Shown here in pieces: positions 9,011 through 18,464 of a stretch of 64,000 nt of DNA. Source of the stretch: Vagococcus fessus (GTDB lineage Bacteria; Bacillota; Bacilli; Lactobacillales; Vagococcaceae); NCBI RefSeq assembly GCF_003987565.1, contig NZ_NGJY01000001.1, positions 682,001 through 746,000 on the forward strand. The letters are read 5' to 3'. How positions within the stretch are numbered: the first letter of the stretch is position 1; each line of letters starts with the position of its first letter. The translations under genes were made by a program, and so were the position numbers. The notes beneath the pieces are model-generated. The model did not search any database and was not told where the DNA came from. It saw nothing but the letters and a program-made list of their open reading frames with translations.

Positions 9011-9841
9011 ATGTATAAACTTTTAGTCACAGACGTAGATGAAACACTTATTACATCTGAAGGTAACATATCAGATAAAAACATAGAATATTTGAACAAT
9101 TTAGATGATTTTGGAATAAAAATCATCATCGCATCAGGTAGACGATTCGAAGATTTTCAAACTATCCTAAAAAAACTTAATCTAGACGATAAAGAAAACA
9201 ATTACTCTATTTCGTTCAATGGCGGCGTTACCACAGAAAATAAAAATAATCGTATTATCAATCAAACCAATTTAAATGACGCTTATGTTAAACAACTTTT
9301 TGAAATAGGACGTGAGTTGGACGTCTTGATTCATGTCTTCAGTCTTTCCCACATTTATACCTATCGTATGAATCAAAGTGAACATGACTTCTTAGATGAC
9401 CCAGAAAAGTTAACACTTATAGACGATCTTAACCATACCCCTTTCACAGATGATATTATTCTAAAAGTAAACTTCCAAAGTGATGATATGTCGAAATTAC
9501 AAGCTATTGAAGCCTCTCTACCTGAGGAATTAAAGCAACAACTCGATATTAATTACTCATCTGCACGTTACTTAGAATTTAACCCTCTTGGTGTTAATAA
9601 AGGACGTGCTTTAAAAGAATTAAGTGAAGAACTTGGAATTAAACCAGAAGAAATCATTGCAATTGGTGATAATATGAATGACCGTACAATGATAGATTTT
9701 GCAGGTACTGGTATCGCTGTTGCCAATGCGGTCCCTGAGTTAAAAGAAAAAGCCGATTACATTTGTACAAACGACCATAATAATAGTGCCGTAGCGGAAG
9801 CTATTGAGCATTTCATTCTAAAAAAAGCTAGAACGGCCTAA
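9011..9841 (+). CDS. Cof-type HAD-IIB family phosphatase
   Basis: A 276-residue HAD hydrolase on the plus strand. Motif I is D8-V-D10-E-T-L, with Asp8 as the expected nucleophile; the usual Gly of DxDGT is Glu. Motif II is IASGRR, the C2 cap lies in the middle, and motifs III/IV are NKGRALKEL and GDNMNDRTMI. Cof-type enzymes dephosphorylate sugar phosphates, flavin nucleotides or pyridoxal phosphate; the substrate cannot be read from sequence. AAGGA precedes the ATG with seven-base spacing. It is divergent from the unknown gene at 7945-8865 and ends at a shared bidirectional terminator. Confidence 0.9.
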   Translation: MYKLLVTDVDETLITSEGNISDKNIEYLNNLDDFGIKIIIASGRRFEDFQTILKKLNLDDKENNYSISFNGGVTTENKNNRIINQTNLNDAYVKQLFEIGRELDVLIHVFSLSHIYTYRMNQSEHDFLDDPEKLTLIDDLNHTPFTDDIILKVNFQSDDMSKLQAIEASLPEELKQQLDINYSSARYLEFNPLGVNKGRALKELSEELGIKPEEIIAIGDNMNDRTMIDFAGTGIAVANAVPELKEKADYICTNDHNNSAVAEAIEHFILKKARTA

Positions 9842-9860
9842 ACGCCATTCTAGTTTTTTA
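9821..9860. terminator. Bidirectional terminator between the HAD and GNAT genes
   Basis: Stem AAAAAGCTAGAACGGC / GCCATTCTAGTTTTT with a short loop, A-rich on one side and T-rich on the other, so it can serve the plus-strand HAD gene and the minus-strand acetyltransferase gene that converge here. Confidence 0.88.
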
Positions 9861-10359
9861 ATTTTTTATCAAGACCAATACGAGGTAAACCTCCACTTAA
9901 CATCAAGTCCCCGATATACTGATAGCCACTTTTGGCCAAAAGGTGTTGCATTCCTAAATTATCTTTATGTGTATCGACACGCATAATCATTCGCCCTTTT
10001 TCTAGTGCCATCTTTTCAGCATATGCTATCAACTCATATGAAAGCCCCTTAGCAGGATAATCCTTATTTACAGCTAAACGATGTATGACACCATAGTCTC
10101 CCTCATAACGCCACGCTCCTCCTTCTACAGTTAGGTAGTCATCCTCTTCAATTAACGTCATAACAATGACACCGTATATATCATCACTATCGCAAGCTAC
10201 GTAACATTGTTCCTTAAGAATATCATCCTTAATAACGGCCTCATTCGGGTAGCCATCTTGCCACTGGTCAATTCCTAATGCTTTAAAATAATCAGTCCCT
10301 TGGTCAAATATGTGTTGAATTTTTTGACCGTCTTTATATGTTGCCAATCTAAATTCCAT
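9850..10359 (-). CDS. GNAT family N-acetyltransferase
   Basis: A 169-residue protein with the GNAT fold: an N-terminal strand-helix (FRLATYKDGQKIQHIFDQG), the central strand YGVIHRLAVNKDYPAKGLSYELIAYAEKMA, which corresponds to motif A and the acetyl-CoA pyrophosphate loop, and a C-terminal region of the form L-A-K-S-G-Y-Q-Y. The acceptor substrate is unknown. GGGAG precedes the ATG. It lies 65 bases downstream of alaS but beyond the alaS terminator, so it is probably a separate unit. Confidence 0.82.
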   Translation of the reverse strand: MEFRLATYKDGQKIQHIFDQGTDYFKALGIDQWQDGYPNEAVIKDDILKEQCYVACDSDDIYGVIVMTLIEEDDYLTVEGGAWRYEGDYGVIHRLAVNKDYPAKGLSYELIAYAEKMALEKGRMIMRVDTHKDNLGMQHLLAKSGYQYIGDLMLSGGLPRIGLDKKLKN

Positions 10360-10378
10360 ACCTATCTCCCTTTCCTTA

Positions 10379-10413
10379 GAAAAAAATTCTGTCAGTCTTT
10401 CGGCTGACAGAAT
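10379..10413 (-). terminator. Intrinsic terminator after alaS
   Basis: Minus-strand stem ATTCTGTCAG / CTGACAGAAT with a CCGAAAGA loop and a seven-base U-run, just downstream of the alaS stop at 10425. Confidence 0.93.
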
Positions 10414-10424
10414 TCTTACTTTGA

Positions 10425-13064
10425 TTATTTAGTTAAATAAGTTGTTACTTCAGCTAGAGCGTCTTTAATGCCTGCTGGGTTTTTACCACCCGCTTGAGCC
10501 ATATCTGGACGCCCACCGCCACCGCCACCTACAAGTGGTGCGATTGCTTTAATTAAATCTCCCGCTTTGAAACCTTTTTCGTTAGCTGCTTTAGACATAG
10601 CCACTAATAAATTAGCTTTCTCACCTTGAGCTGTTCCTAAAACTAAAACATCAGATAATTCTTTTTGTTTCCATTGGTCAGCTAATTGACGTAATTGGTT
10701 CATATCTTTAACTGTCACTTCAGCCGTGATATACGTTACCCCATTTGCTTCTTTTACTTCTTTGAAAACATCTCCTGCTTGTTGGCTTGCTAATTTCGCA
10801 CTTAAGCTATCGTTTTCTTTTTGTAACTCTTTTAATTGTTTTTGTAATTGCTCTACTTTATTCGGTACTTCTTTTAATTGAGGTGCTTTAACTAGACCTG
10901 CAATTTGTTTTAAGAAGCCTTCTTCTTCGCATAACACATCGTAAGCCTCTTTACTTGTAACAGCTTCGATACGACGAACGCCTGCTCCGATACCTGATTC
11001 AGATAAAATCTTGAATACGCCAATATCAGATGTATTTGTAACATGAGTTCCCCCACATAATTCAATTGAGTAGCCACCGATATTTACAACACGGACTTCT
11101 TTGCCGTATTTCTCACCGAATAATGCCATAGCCCCCATCTCTTTTGCCGTTTCAACATCTGTTTCAACTGTTTCGACAACTAAAGCTTCCCAAATTTTTT
11201 CATTTACAATTTGTTCCATTTGAGCTAACTCTTCAGCTGTTACTTGCCCAAAATGAGTAAAGTCAAAACGTAAATGTTCTGGCGTTACAAGTGAACCTGC
11301 TTGATTAGCATGATCGCCTAACACATCTTTAAGAGCACGGTGTAATAAATGAGTTGCTGTATGGTTTTTAAGAACTTTAATACGACGGTTACGGTCTACT
11401 TTTAACACATACGCTTGACCTTTTTTAAGTTCAGCTGTTACTTCAACTTTATGAAGAGCTTGACCATTTGGTGCTTTTTGAACATCTGATACAGTCGCTA
11501 CGATATCTCCAGCTTCAGTTGTAATCACACCTGTGTCATATGTTTGTCCACCCATTTCTGCGTAGAATGGTGTTTCATTGAAAATTAATTGTGCTTCACC
11601 TGTTGCTACTGACTCTACTACTGCATCATTTGCAATGATAACTGATAATGTTCCAGTCGCATCTGTTTTATCATAACCGATGAATGTACTTTCTTCTTTA
11701 ATATCTGTTAATAAAGCAGATTGAACATTCATAGATTGATCAGTATTACGAGCTGAACGAGCACGTTCACGTTGTGCTTCCATCTCTTTTTCAAAACCAG
11801 CATGGTCTACTGTAAGACCTGCTTCTTCAGCGATTTCTTCTGTTAATTCAACAGGGAAACCAAATGTATCGTAAAGTTTGAAGATATCTTTACCAGCTAA
11901 TTCTGATTTGTTGTCAGCTTTTAATTTTTCAATTAAGTCAGTTAAAATTTGTAAACCATCATTGATTGTTTCGTGGAAACGTTCTTCTTCTGTTTTGATA
12001 ACTTTTTGAATGAAGTCCATTTTTTCTGTTACTTCTGGGTAATATGATGACATAATATCCGCTACTACTGGTACTAATTGGTACATAAATGGTTTGTGGA
12101 TACCTAATTTTTTACCATGCATAACAGAACGACGTAATAAACGACGTAACACATAGCCACGACCTTCATTAGACGGTAAAGCACCATCACCAATCGCAAA
12201 AGCTACAGCACGTGTGTGGTCAGCGATTACTTTAAATGACGTATCAACTGCACCGTCTTTACCATATTTTTGACCATCGCTTAATTTAGATGTTGCTTCA
12301 ATGATTGGAACAAATAAATCTGTTTCAAAGTTAGTTGGCGCATCTTGAATAATTGAAAGCATACGCTCAAGACCCATACCCGTATCAATGTTTTTGTTAG
12401 GTAGTGGCTCATATGTATCTTCTAATGTGTGGTTAAATTCTGAGAATACTAAGTTCCAAATCTCTAAGTAACGTTCATTTTCGCCACCAGGATAGTTTTC
12501 TGGATCATCTTCAGCAACATCATTAAATTCTTCTCCACGGTCATAGAAAATTTCTGAGTTAGGACCACATGGACCAGCACCGATATCCCAGAAGTTTTCT
12601 TTTACATCTACAACACGGTCTGTTGATAAGCCTACTTCTTCTTCCCAAATACGACGCGCTTCTTTATCTTCTGGATAAACTGTAACGTATAATTTTTCAA
12701 CGTCAAATCCAATCCATTTTTCGTCTGTTAAGAATTCCCAAGCCCAGTGGATTGCTTCTTTCTTTTGGTAATCCCCAATTGAGAAGTTTCCTAGCATTTC
12801 AAACATAGTATGATGACGTGCTGTACGTCCAACATTTTCAATATCATTTGTACGGATACTCTTTTGAGCATTTACAATTCTTGGGTTTTCAGGAACAACT
12901 GACCCGTCAAAATATTTTTTAAGTGTAGCGACACCTGAGTTAATCCATAATAAAGTAGGATCATTAACTGGAACTAATGACGCACTTGGCTCTACTGTAT
13001 GTCCTTTTGTTTTGAAGAAGTCTAAATACATTTGACGAACTTGACTACTTGATAATTTTTTCAT
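10425..13064 (-). CDS. alaS: Alanine-tRNA ligase
   Basis: An 879-residue class II synthetase of full length. It begins with the catalytic core ([18 protein letters not shown], then [20 protein letters not shown]), followed by the editing domain with the zinc-binding pair HTATHLLH and CGGTHV, and the C-Ala domain with [15 protein letters not shown]. It charges tRNA-Ala and clears mischarged Ser/Gly-tRNA-Ala. AGGAAGGA stands before the ATG. Its mRNA leader is an alanine T-box (13100-13335), so expression should rise when tRNA-Ala is uncharged. Confidence 0.98.
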   Translation of the reverse strand: MKKLSSSQVRQMYLDFFKTKGHTVEPSASLVPVNDPTLLWINSGVATLKKYFDGSVVPENPRIVNAQKSIRTNDIENVGRTARHHTMFEMLGNFSIGDYQKKEAIHWAWEFLTDEKWIGFDVEKLYVTVYPEDKEARRIWEEEVGLSTDRVVDVKENFWDIGAGPCGPNSEIFYDRGEEFNDVAEDDPENYPGGENERYLEIWNLVFSEFNHTLEDTYEPLPNKNIDTGMGLERMLSIIQDAPTNFETDLFVPIIEATSKLSDGQKYGKDGAVDTSFKVIADHTRAVAFAIGDGALPSNEGRGYVLRRLLRRSVMHGKKLGIHKPFMYQLVPVVADIMSSYYPEVTEKMDFIQKVIKTEEERFHETINDGLQILTDLIEKLKADNKSELAGKDIFKLYDTFGFPVELTEEIAEEAGLTVDHAGFEKEMEAQRERARSARNTDQSMNVQSALLTDIKEESTFIGYDKTDATGTLSVIIANDAVVESVATGEAQLIFNETPFYAEMGGQTYDTGVITTEAGDIVATVSDVQKAPNGQALHKVEVTAELKKGQAYVLKVDRNRRIKVLKNHTATHLLHRALKDVLGDHANQAGSLVTPEHLRFDFTHFGQVTAEELAQMEQIVNEKIWEALVVETVETDVETAKEMGAMALFGEKYGKEVRVVNIGGYSIELCGGTHVTNTSDIGVFKILSESGIGAGVRRIEAVTSKEAYDVLCEEEGFLKQIAGLVKAPQLKEVPNKVEQLQKQLKELQKENDSLSAKLASQQAGDVFKEVKEANGVTYITAEVTVKDMNQLRQLADQWKQKELSDVLVLGTAQGEKANLLVAMSKAANEKGFKAGDLIKAIAPLVGGGGGGRPDMAQAGGKNPAGIKDALAEVTTYLTK

Positions 13065-13099
13065 TGTTTTCTTCCTTCCTTTTATAAAAGCATTTTAAA

Positions 13100-13335
13100 T
13101 AACAAAAAAACACCATGCAAAACAAGGACGACTGCTGCGCGGTACCACCTTGTTTGCAATGATGTTTGACTTTCATTACCTCTTAAGCCCGATAACGCAG
13201 GGACACGTGACAATTTCTTGCCAATCTATCAAAGGGAGCATCTTACAAGTGTTTTGACTTTTCTCTCAGCAATTACAAAAAGTTCTCTGAACAAAACTGA
13301 CTCAAAAACATATCCTTTTCCTTTAAAAATTATAA
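13100..13335 (-). promoter_or_regulatory. T-box riboswitch (alanine) upstream of alaS
   Basis: The minus strand carries the T-box core AAGGTGGTACCGCG near 13138-13151. The terminator stem AAACAAGG...CCTTGTTT is followed by a U-run (13103-13157), and the T-box bulge competes with it in the antiterminator. Upstream lies a stem I region with an AGAGA element and a candidate GCU (Ala) specifier in AAGATGCTCCC near 13240. Uncharged tRNA-Ala would stabilise the antiterminator and let alaS be transcribed. The specifier position is read by eye from primary sequence. Confidence 0.92.
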
Positions 13336-13357
13336 GCAATAAATCTAAAAAAGTCAA
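13329..13357 (-). promoter_or_regulatory. Promoter of the alaS T-box transcript
   Basis: Minus-strand -35 TTGACT (13352-13357), 17-base spacer, -10 TATAAT (13329-13334), directly upstream of the T-box leader. Confidence 0.85.
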
Positions 13358-13391
13358 TTTTAACTTACTACTTTAATACGATTTGCCTTGA

Positions 13392-14330
13392 TTAATGTTG
13401 CAATAAGATACACTTACGGTAAGCAATCTCTTCTGGCTTCAAGACAGACTGCGGTGTTATATTATGAGGAACTCTATAACTGGCACTTTCCCATTCACCA
13501 GCCGTTACAATTTGTTTTTGAACCTCTACTTGGTCTGTAAGAATTGGGACATCATCAGGAACTAATTGAACCGATAAATCTGGTAATAGTCCTTCATTAT
13601 CTAACACCATTACATTTTGATCCGAATGACTCGTTCCTGGAAGTCCGATAGTTGGAAAAAATAAATATTCAAAATTATCCTCAGGCAACAATTGTATATT
13701 ATAACCACACAAATCCATTAACAACTCACCATAGGTCAATTCTTTAATTTTATAAATAGCATAGTAGTCCGGATTAACATTATTTTGCTTAGCTAACCAC
13801 TCTTCATTTAAACGCATAACTTTTGGATACTCCCAATTTAAAGCCTCTTCAATACTCTGTGGGTGAATCAAACTTTCTTCGATACGAGAGCAAATACTGT
13901 CAGCATTGGGCGTATTTCCATTGTACTTTCCAGTTACCGTGTTATAGCTTCCATCTAATTTAGCACCTGGCCTATCGTTTTCGCAACAGACTAACATGGG
14001 TACAATATCCGTCAAACGTCTTGGACTAAATTGTGAATCATCTCTATATTCACTTAACTCAATAAGTGTTTCTGATTCACTACTACGTTCTCTTAACTTT
14101 CCAAGTGTCACACCTCGTTGCCCTGGAACAAAGACAAAATCTTGCTTATCTAATCGAATAACCAAAGTTTTTAACTGTCTGTTGGGTAGCAAAACGTTAG
14201 ATACTCTAACAGAGTCTACATTGACAATTGGTGAGATAAAGGCTGAGATAACATCATCATAAAGAGATAACATCTGTTCATTTGATAGCATTGTCCAATT
14301 CTCTTGCTGAAGATAATCATAGTAGTTCAT
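13392..14330 (-). CDS. Conserved-looking protein of unknown function
   Basis: A 312-residue soluble protein that I do not recognise. It begins MNYYDYLQQENWTMLSNEQM and has no signal peptide or membrane segment. A Cys-Cys pair occurs in VPMLVCCENDRPGA, and the C-terminus is Cys-containing (YRKCILLQH). The central part (LNWEYPKVMRLNEEWLAK) is aromatic-rich. TAAGGAGTG precedes the ATG. It lies 14 bases downstream of the alpha/beta hydrolase gene on the same strand, so the two may share a transcript; its stop lies about 35 bases above the alaS promoter. No function is proposed. Confidence 0.6.
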   Translation of the reverse strand: MNYYDYLQQENWTMLSNEQMLSLYDDVISAFISPIVNVDSVRVSNVLLPNRQLKTLVIRLDKQDFVFVPGQRGVTLGKLRERSSESETLIELSEYRDDSQFSPRRLTDIVPMLVCCENDRPGAKLDGSYNTVTGKYNGNTPNADSICSRIEESLIHPQSIEEALNWEYPKVMRLNEEWLAKQNNVNPDYYAIYKIKELTYGELLMDLCGYNIQLLPEDNFEYLFFPTIGLPGTSHSDQNVMVLDNEGLLPDLSVQLVPDDVPILTDQVEVQKQIVTAGEWESASYRVPHNITPQSVLKPEEIAYRKCILLQH

Positions 14331-14344
14331 CTGTACAACACTCC

Positions 14345-15277
14345 TTATTTAATATAGTCTGCTAAAAAGTTTGATACCATTTTTTGATACTTCCCTGGAT
14401 CTTGTGTAAAGGCTTCTGCGTGTTTTGCTCCTTTAACAATGACTAATTCCTTTGGACCTTTTGTCGCTTCATATAATGGATAAACCATTTTTGTCGGTAC
14501 AAAATCGTCTTTGTCACCGTGGATAAATAACATTGGTAATTTATTTTTCTCTAATTGTTTCACAGCACTGGCTTCTTTGAAATCATAACCTGCACGTAGT
14601 TTTGAATACTGTGACGTGATTGGAATTAGCGGGAATGATGGCAAGCCAAACATTTCACCCAATTGATGTTTTAATTCATTTTCAACTGTATCATACCCAC
14701 AATCTTCAATAATTGCTTTAACGTTATCAGGTAACTTTTCTCCCGAAACCATCATAACCGTTGATGCTCCCATACTAATCCCATATAATGCAATATCAAC
14801 ATTATCGTTATAAGCATCTGTCATTTGCTTAATCCAATTTAAATAATCTAAACGGTCAGGCCAACCAAATCCAATATACTCTCCCTCACTATTACCATGA
14901 GCACGAGCGTCTGGAACTAAAACATCATAGCCCATCTCATAGAACATTTTAGCATAATCTTTCATATGCATGCCATCACTTGTGTAACCATGTGCTACAA
15001 TCGCTAACTTAGCTGTCCCTTCTTGCTTCTGTTTAAAATGAGTCGCTTTTAACATTAGGCCATCTTTCGTTTTTTGAGTCAATGTTTCTGGCTTCTCATC
15101 AGCGAATTCCCAAGAATCGTAGCCTTTAGACTTTCCACCACTAGCAGCTTCTGCACTAATAAAGTCCTTATCTCCTCTAACAATAGCATAATTAAACAAA
15201 TAATTAACGCCCCAACCTAACCCACCTAAAACAAGTACAACAATCGTTACAATACCAATAATAACTTTTACCTTCAT
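14345..15277 (-). CDS. Membrane-anchored alpha/beta hydrolase
   Basis: A 310-residue protein with one N-terminal hydrophobic segment (KVIIGIVTIVVLVLGGLGWG) that should anchor or export it, followed by an alpha/beta-hydrolase domain. The expected elements are the oxyanion region AHGYTSDGMHMKD, the nucleophile elbow YGISMGASTV, an acid in IHGDKDDFVP and the histidine in KGAKHAEAF. The substrate is unknown; the family includes YqkD-like esterases. The start at 15277 is preferred because GAGGG stands seven bases upstream; an ATG six codons earlier lacks a ribosome binding site. Confidence 0.83.
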   Translation of the reverse strand: MKVKVIIGIVTIVVLVLGGLGWGVNYLFNYAIVRGDKDFISAEAASGGKSKGYDSWEFADEKPETLTQKTKDGLMLKATHFKQKQEGTAKLAIVAHGYTSDGMHMKDYAKMFYEMGYDVLVPDARAHGNSEGEYIGFGWPDRLDYLNWIKQMTDAYNDNVDIALYGISMGASTVMMVSGEKLPDNVKAIIEDCGYDTVENELKHQLGEMFGLPSFPLIPITSQYSKLRAGYDFKEASAVKQLEKNKLPMLFIHGDKDDFVPTKMVYPLYEATKGPKELVIVKGAKHAEAFTQDPGKYQKMVSNFLADYIK

Positions 15278-15476
15278 ATAAATACCCTCATTCATTCTTT
15301 TTAAATTATTAACCCTACCTATTATAGCAATAAATTTTGAAAATCAAACTATTAAGATTTGAACTTTACGTCTAAAAAGATGGATTTATTAGACTCAAAA
15401 CAACAAAAAGTACGATATATTCGTTGTTTCTTGTAAAATAAAAACAATTACTTTTAATTCATCTACTTAAATCTTA

Positions 15477-15516
15477 AGAAAAAAAGTTGTTTTATGCTAG
15501 GCATAAAACAACTTTT
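15477..15516 (-). terminator. Intrinsic terminator after the DEAD-box helicase gene
   Basis: Minus-strand near-perfect stem AAAAGTTGTTTTATGC / GCATAAAACAACTTTT with a three-base loop and a U-run, directly after the stop at 15520. Confidence 0.93.
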
Positions 15517-15519
15517 AAA

Positions 15520-16869
15520 TTATTTACGTTTTGTTTTCTTTGATTTTTTCATTGCACGAGCTTGAGCACGACGTTCAATCTTACGTGTCTTTTGCTCTTT
15601 CTCAGCAATAACCCAACCAATTTTTTTCTTATAAGCTGGTTTAATTTTCTTTTTCTTCTTCTTAACTAAACCAATCATTTCGATGTCTAATTCTTTCTTA
15701 GTGCGGTCACGTTTCGTACGACGGTTACGGTCATAACCATCTACTACTTCTTTACCTTTAATTTCTTTAGGTGTGAAATGAATGCCTAATTTTTCTAAAT
15801 CATTAATTGCACGTTCATCACTTGGATCATAAAGTGTAATTGCAGTTCCTTGCATACCATTACGTCCAGTACGACCCACACGGTGAATGAAGAAATCTAA
15901 GTCATTAGGAATTTCAGCATTGATAACATGAGAAACACCTTCAATATCAATCCCACGAGCTGCTAAATCTGTAGCAACAACATATTGGAATTCAAGATTT
16001 TGAACTTGCTTCATCACACGTTTACGTTCACGAGGTAAAATATCACCATGAATTTTTGCAACTTTCAGCCCTTGAGCTTTTAAGTAATTCGCAATATCAT
16101 CAACATTTTGTTTAGTATTAGCAAATACAATAGCAAGGTACGGTTGACCAACAGTTAAAATTTGGTGAACCAATTGATTTGTATTTTTACCCTTAGTTGA
16201 AATTAACCAGTTATCAATAGAATCAGAGATAATTGATTTTGGTTTGATATGTTCGATTACAGGATTTTCCATGTATTTTTTAAGGAAAGGCTTCAAGTTT
16301 GTTGGAATAGTTGCAGAGAAAACTAACATTTGTAAGTTTCCAGGTAAACTTGATGCTATCTTATCAACATCTTCTAAGAATCCTAAATCAAGAGTCATAT
16401 CCGCTTCATCGACAACAAAAGCTGTCGCAGTATGCGTACCTAACGCTTTTTCATTCATCAAATCAAGAACACGACCTGGTGTTCCAATTGCAATATGCGG
16501 TTGTTGATTTTGTAATTTAGAGATTTGACGTTTTTTATCAGTTCCCCCAACATAACGACCGACACGAATTTCTTCGTCACTATGTTCAGCTAATTGAACA
16601 GCTGCTTCATAAATTTGATTAGCTAACTCACGACTTGGCGCGGTTACAAGTACTTGTACCTCATCTTTTGATGGGTCAATCTTATCCATTAATGGTAATA
16701 AGAATGTATGTGTTTTTCCTGAACCTGTTTGTGATTGGCCTACAACGCTACGGCCTTTCTTTATAACAGGTATTAATGTTTCTTGGACTTCAGTGGGTGT
16801 AACAAACCCTTTATCCTTTAAAGCTTCTTCTAAATAAGCTTTTAAATTAAATTGTTTAAATGTTCCCAA
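15520..16869 (-). CDS. cshB: DEAD-box ATP-dependent RNA helicase, CshB-like
   Basis: A 449-residue RNA helicase with the motifs in order: Q motif (GFVTPTEVQ), motif I GQSQTGSGKT, Ia PSRELA, GG, TPGR, motif II DEAD, SAT, then RGIDIEGVSHVINAEIP and HRVGRTGR. The C-terminus is a highly basic tail rich in Lys and Arg, as in CshB. Such helicases unwind structured RNA in ribosome assembly, decay and cold adaptation. The start is a TTG at 16869 preceded by GAGGTG at six-base spacing; an upstream ATG in the same frame would add 15 residues and bury this site. Confidence 0.9.
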   Translation of the reverse strand: MGTFKQFNLKAYLEEALKDKGFVTPTEVQETLIPVIKKGRSVVGQSQTGSGKTHTFLLPLMDKIDPSKDEVQVLVTAPSRELANQIYEAAVQLAEHSDEEIRVGRYVGGTDKKRQISKLQNQQPHIAIGTPGRVLDLMNEKALGTHTATAFVVDEADMTLDLGFLEDVDKIASSLPGNLQMLVFSATIPTNLKPFLKKYMENPVIEHIKPKSIISDSIDNWLISTKGKNTNQLVHQILTVGQPYLAIVFANTKQNVDDIANYLKAQGLKVAKIHGDILPRERKRVMKQVQNLEFQYVVATDLAARGIDIEGVSHVINAEIPNDLDFFIHRVGRTGRNGMQGTAITLYDPSDERAINDLEKLGIHFTPKEIKGKEVVDGYDRNRRTKRDRTKKELDIEMIGLVKKKKKKIKPAYKKKIGWVIAEKEQKTRKIERRAQARAMKKSKKTKRK

Positions 16870-16946
16870 AATGGTCACCTCTTCCTCTTCTATAAAATAT
16901 CTGCACTGTAGCATTATAGCACAGAATAACAGCTATATCTAAGATT

Positions 16947-17888
16947 TTAGTGAACTATCGCGATTAGTATCGGAATAATGAAGAGATACAAGATAAAGGT
17001 ATAGGCTTGTGTTGTCGTTGCAAATTCAGCATCTGCCCCATATCTTTCCGCTAAAACTGGCATTGTATTTTGAGCCGGCATCGCTGATTGAATAATAAAA
17101 ACTTTTAGCATCATGTCTGGGACATGAATAAACCAAGATAATACAATCACAACTAAGGGTGATATTAAATAACGACCAAGCAATACGCCGAATGTATCTT
17201 TTGTCATGCGAAGATTTTTAATCCCTGTTTGATAAATAATCATTCCGATAACAAACATCGAAATCGGTGTTGTTAAATTACTTAAATGTGTTGCAAATTT
17301 AGTTAAAACAGGAATTTCTGGTATGCCGAGTAACATCCAAATCAAGCCTATAATAAAGCCTAACATAGCCGGTGATAACAATAATTTAATAACTCCTAAA
17401 GGATCCATCTTGACTTGCTCAATAGTCGGGTCTTGGCTATCGCCAGAAATTAAATAAATCCCGACTGTCCAAAAGAATGTTGTATTACAAATATAATAAA
17501 GTAACACATACGGCACAGATACCTCTCCAAAAATAGCCAAATTAATTGGCAACCCCATAAATATGGTATTCGATGCGGTAAACATTGTTTTAAAGACACC
17601 ACGTCTTGTGATTTCAACATTAGTTAAACGTGCATAGACCCAACTAATCCCAAATGTAATAATAATAGAAAGTGCTGGTAATAACATCCCTTTGAATAAA
17701 CTTAAAAACTCATCTCTAGTAAATCGTTCAATAATATTTAAAAACATATTAAAGGGTAAAGCTATCGTCAAAACAAGATTTGAGAACACCCCCATCAAGT
17801 TTTTATCAAACATACCTTTCCACGATAAAATATAGCCCATCAGAACAAGTGCAAATACAACCATAATGTTTAAATACGACTCTAACAT
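16947..17888 (-). CDS. AEC family transporter (auxin efflux carrier type)
   Basis: A 313-residue integral membrane protein with about ten hydrophobic segments split into two halves by a short polar loop (ISGDSQDPTIEQVKMDPL). The N-terminal pattern GYILSWKGMFDKNLMGVFSNLVLTIALPFNMF and the C-terminal AMPAQNTMPVLAERYG are typical of the AEC/PIN-like family, which exports or imports malate, other organic acids or amino acids. The substrate is unknown. The ATG at 17888 follows AAGGA; a TTG one codon upstream is less likely. It appears to be a single gene. Confidence 0.86.
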   Translation of the reverse strand: MLESYLNIMVVFALVLMGYILSWKGMFDKNLMGVFSNLVLTIALPFNMFLNIIERFTRDEFLSLFKGMLLPALSIIITFGISWVYARLTNVEITRRGVFKTMFTASNTIFMGLPINLAIFGEVSVPYVLLYYICNTTFFWTVGIYLISGDSQDPTIEQVKMDPLGVIKLLLSPAMLGFIIGLIWMLLGIPEIPVLTKFATHLSNLTTPISMFVIGMIIYQTGIKNLRMTKDTFGVLLGRYLISPLVVIVLSWFIHVPDMMLKVFIIQSAMPAQNTMPVLAERYGADAEFATTTQAYTFILYLFIIPILIAIVH

Positions 17889-17943
17889 CAAATTCCTTCT
17901 TTCATTTTGTAATCTATCTCACAAGTATAACATTTAACGAACG

Positions 17944-17986
17944 AAAAAAAACTTGTAAAATGCTCTGACGAACATTTTACAAGTTT
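17944..17986 (-). terminator. Intrinsic terminator after nrdI
   Basis: Minus-strand stem AAACTTGTAAAATG / CATTTTACAAGTTT with a TTCGTCAGAG loop and a U-run, immediately past the stop at 17990. Confidence 0.93.
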
Positions 17987-17989
17987 CTA

Positions 17990-18445
17990 TTATACTACAT
18001 ATTTAACTAAATTTTCATACACTCTTTCAACATCTGTTGGTGTGCCCCTTAACTCGAAGTCATCTACCATCGGAACATCAAAACGTTCTGCATATTGTTT
18101 GGCTGTTAAACAATATTGCCAGTTGAAGTTTTTATTCCCACTGCCCACTACTCCAAGACATTTTTGACGATTATCTTTAAACTCAATAAACTCACTTAAT
18201 GTATTCGTCATTATTTCATTTGTTCCATTCTCTGCACCATTTCCTCCATCTAAATATGTAGGAACAAAAGCAAAGAAAGGTTCTAGCATCTCTTCGAATA
18301 AACTATCATCTGTAATTTCTTTAAACGTCACTAATGGTTTAGACGCATCCTCTTCATGCTTTGTCGTAGCGTATTCACTTAATTTTTTAACAAAAGCACG
18401 AGTATTTCCTGATATTGAAAAGAATAAAATCTGAATTGACATCAT
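17990..18445 (-). CDS. nrdI: NrdI-like flavodoxin
   Basis: A 151-residue flavodoxin-like protein with the NrdI pattern: the FMN phosphate loop FFSISGNTRAF near the N-terminus, the 50s loop VPTYLDGGNG, and GSGNKNFNWQYCLTAKQYAERF toward the C-terminus. NrdI reduces or oxygen-activates the manganese cofactor of class Ib ribonucleotide reductase. No nrdE or nrdF is adjacent, so this is a stand-alone copy. It begins 19 bases downstream of alr and probably shares its transcript. Two ATG codons in a row (18445 and 18442) are possible starts; AAAGGGG stands upstream. Confidence 0.88.
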   Translation of the reverse strand: MMSIQILFFSISGNTRAFVKKLSEYATTKHEEDASKPLVTFKEITDDSLFEEMLEPFFAFVPTYLDGGNGAENGTNEIMTNTLSEFIEFKDNRQKCLGVVGSGNKNFNWQYCLTAKQYAERFDVPMVDDFELRGTPTDVERVYENLVKYVV

Positions 18446-18464
18446 CTGACCCCTTTAACTTAAT

